Origin: CAWHOW01 sp050013795
GTDB lineage: Bacteria; Bacteroidota; Bacteroidia; Bacteroidales; CG2-30-32-10
DNA: 6,939 bases
Assembly (NCBI GenBank): GCA_050013795.1
Contig: JBEKEO010000166.1
Span: 1 to 6,939 of the forward strand
Reading direction: 5' to 3'
The translations under genes were made by a program, and so were the position numbers. The notes under the pieces are model-generated. The model searched no databases. It was not told where the DNA came from and saw only the letters and a list, made by a program, of their open reading frames with translations. Each line of letters begins with the position of its first letter. The first letter of the stretch is position 1. Positions 5,948-6,939 of this stretch are shown in pieces.

Positions 5948-6939
5948 ATGAAAAAAATCATTTTTATCAATATATTAGCTGTTTTGGCTATTCTTTGTAT
6001 TAATAATGAAAGTTTTGCGCAACAGCAAACTCAAACAACCAAACACTCTACAAGAGAAGATTCGGCTGCTTTCAATGCACTGGTATTATACCCTGATTCT
6101 ATCCGCCTTGATATTTTTGAAGTCTGCGAATATCCTGCAGCTATTGTTAATATTGCAAGTCTGCAGAAAAATTCGAGCAGCGGTTTCTCCGATGCCATTG
6201 GCAGTTATTCTAAAGAAGAACAGGAAGATTTCTGGAACCTTAGCAGGTACAACGGTTTGATATCTGATCTGGCGCAGGGAGGTAAAAAATCTAAAGAAGA
6301 AATTGCTAAAATCCTTGTCAATTATCCTGAAGAAATTCATGAAACTGCATTAAAGTACGGAGAGAAATATTATGAAACACTGAAAAAGCTTGATGATATG
6401 CAGACTCAGACAAATACCCAGTTTGACCAGATACTTTCTGAATATCCTCCTGTAACACAACATGCAATAAAGGTGCTTACGCAGTATCCTGAAATTGTAA
6501 GCCTCTTAAATGACCACCTTAGCCTTACTGTAAGGATTGGAGATCATTTCAGGCGTGATTCTGTAGGAGTTATCCACAGAATGGACTCATTAAACCTTGC
6601 TGAAGTTAGGCAGAATGCAGAAGATGCTGCCACATGGAAACAAAATATTCAGCAAGACCCTCAGGAAGCCAATGATTTAAAAAGTGCAGCCACTGATTAT
6701 GCCAAATCAAACGGTTATACTCAGGAAGAAATAAACGAAACTCCCAGTCCTGAATATATAACTACTTACGTATGCTATCCTTATCCATACTGGTTTGGAT
6801 ATCCTTCCTGGTATCCATACAGCTATTGGTATCCTTATCCGTATTGGTATGATTGCGGCTTTTATTATGACCCTTATGGAAACCTGGTTTATATAGGTTA
6901 CCCTTCATACTATTTCACTAACTGGTACTTTTATTACCC
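5948..6939 (+). CDS. Secreted Tyr-Pro repeat protein with aromatic-rich tail (3' end missing; DUF3300-like start)
   Basis: The frame opens at ATG 5948 and has no stop before the right edge: 330 codons plus two bases. A signal peptide (KK n-region, hydrophobic core about 4-18, likely cleavage FA-QQQ after residue 24) sends it out of the cytoplasm. Residues 41-72 (NALVLYPDS through YPAAIVNIASLQ) resemble the start of DUF3300 proteins, whose typical pattern is ALYPD followed by a helix and a second YP. A matching Tyr-Pro pair with the same 14-residue spacing recurs at 166-181, and a single YP unit lies at 126. The middle is helical and charged. From residue 270 the chain becomes extremely aromatic: 32 of 61 residues are Tyr, Trp or Phe, with 8 Pro. 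No Shine-Dalgarno sequence precedes the ATG. Function unknown; DUF3300 homology is an inference from pattern only. Confidence 0.88.
   Translation, partial: MKKIIFINILAVLAILCINNESFAQQQTQTTKHSTREDSAAFNALVLYPDSIRLDIFEVCEYPAAIVNIASLQKNSSSGFSDAIGSYSKEEQEDFWNLSRYNGLISDLAQGGKKSKEEIAKILVNYPEEIHETALKYGEKYYETLKKLDDMQTQTNTQFDQILSEYPPVTQHAIKVLTQYPEIVSLLNDHLSLTVRIGDHFRRDSVGVIHRMDSLNLAEVRQNAEDAATWKQNIQQDPQEANDLKSAATDYAKSNGYTQEEINETPSPEYITTYVCYPYPYWFGYPSWYPYSYWYPYPYWYDCGFYYDPYGNLVYIGYPSYYFTNWYFYY
6791..6847 (+). repeat. Imperfect 18-bp (hexapeptide) tandem repeat coding for W-Y/F-x-Y/C
   Basis: TGG codons fall at 6791, 6809, 6827 and 6845, exactly 18 bases apart, giving Trp282, Trp288, Trp294 and Trp300 of the edge protein. 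The units read WFGYPS, WYPYSY, WYPYPY and the start of WYDCGF. Nucleotide copies are related (TGGTATCC recurs) but not identical, which suggests an older expansion followed by divergence. Confidence 0.75.

Noticed and set aside
6006..6340. Short open frames on both strands within the edge gene
   Set aside because: The long + strand frame from 5948 has a signal peptide and continuous coding character, so these are shadows.

Overview
The window looks like a chromosomal segment of a Bacteroidota bacterium. The evidence is AT-rich DNA, almost no Shine-Dalgarno sequences, candidate TAnnTTTG-type -7 promoter boxes, and a protein set typical of that phylum: a homogeneous TPR periplasmic protein, lipoproteins with short lipoboxes, and a TPR/PD40/OmpA-like envelope protein that also carries a DUF1573 domain. 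No mobile element, tRNA, rRNA or CRISPR array is visible. I cannot resolve the genus.

Layout from left to right: (1) the last 73 codons of a multi-pass membrane protein on the + strand (3-224); (2) a secreted TPR protein on the + strand (412-1290), followed by a strong hairpin terminator (about 1325-1359); (3) a convergent lipoprotein gene on the - strand (1442-2338) with a weak CsgG-like central region; (4) a divergent intergenic region (2339-2502); (5) a + strand cluster of a large TPR-PD40-OmpA-like-DUF1573 protein (2503-4869; a TTG start at 2443 is the alternative), a lipoprotein D-Ala-D-Ala dipeptidase of the VanX/M15D family (4866-5597, overlapping by ATGA), and a small DUF2905 membrane protein (5610-5834, 12 bases downstream); (6) a separate + strand gene (5948 to the right edge, no stop in the window) for a secreted protein with Tyr-Pro-based repeats, a DUF3300-like N-terminal segment and a strikingly Tyr/Trp/Pro-rich tail with a six-residue Trp period.

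The three-gene cluster is envelope-centred: a large periplasmic or outer-membrane-associated protein with a peptidoglycan-binding-type fold, a lipid-anchored enzyme that should cleave D-Ala-D-Ala, and a small inner-membrane protein. The absence of vanH-, vanA- or vanRS-like neighbours argues against glycopeptide resistance and for a housekeeping role, for example dipeptide scavenging or wall turnover. The main points for a second look are the DUF1573 fusion, the loss of the canonical diaminopimelate-binding Asp in the OmpA-like domain, and the edge gene with its aromatic hexapeptide repeat. I found no convincing evidence for a wholly new defence or mobile system.
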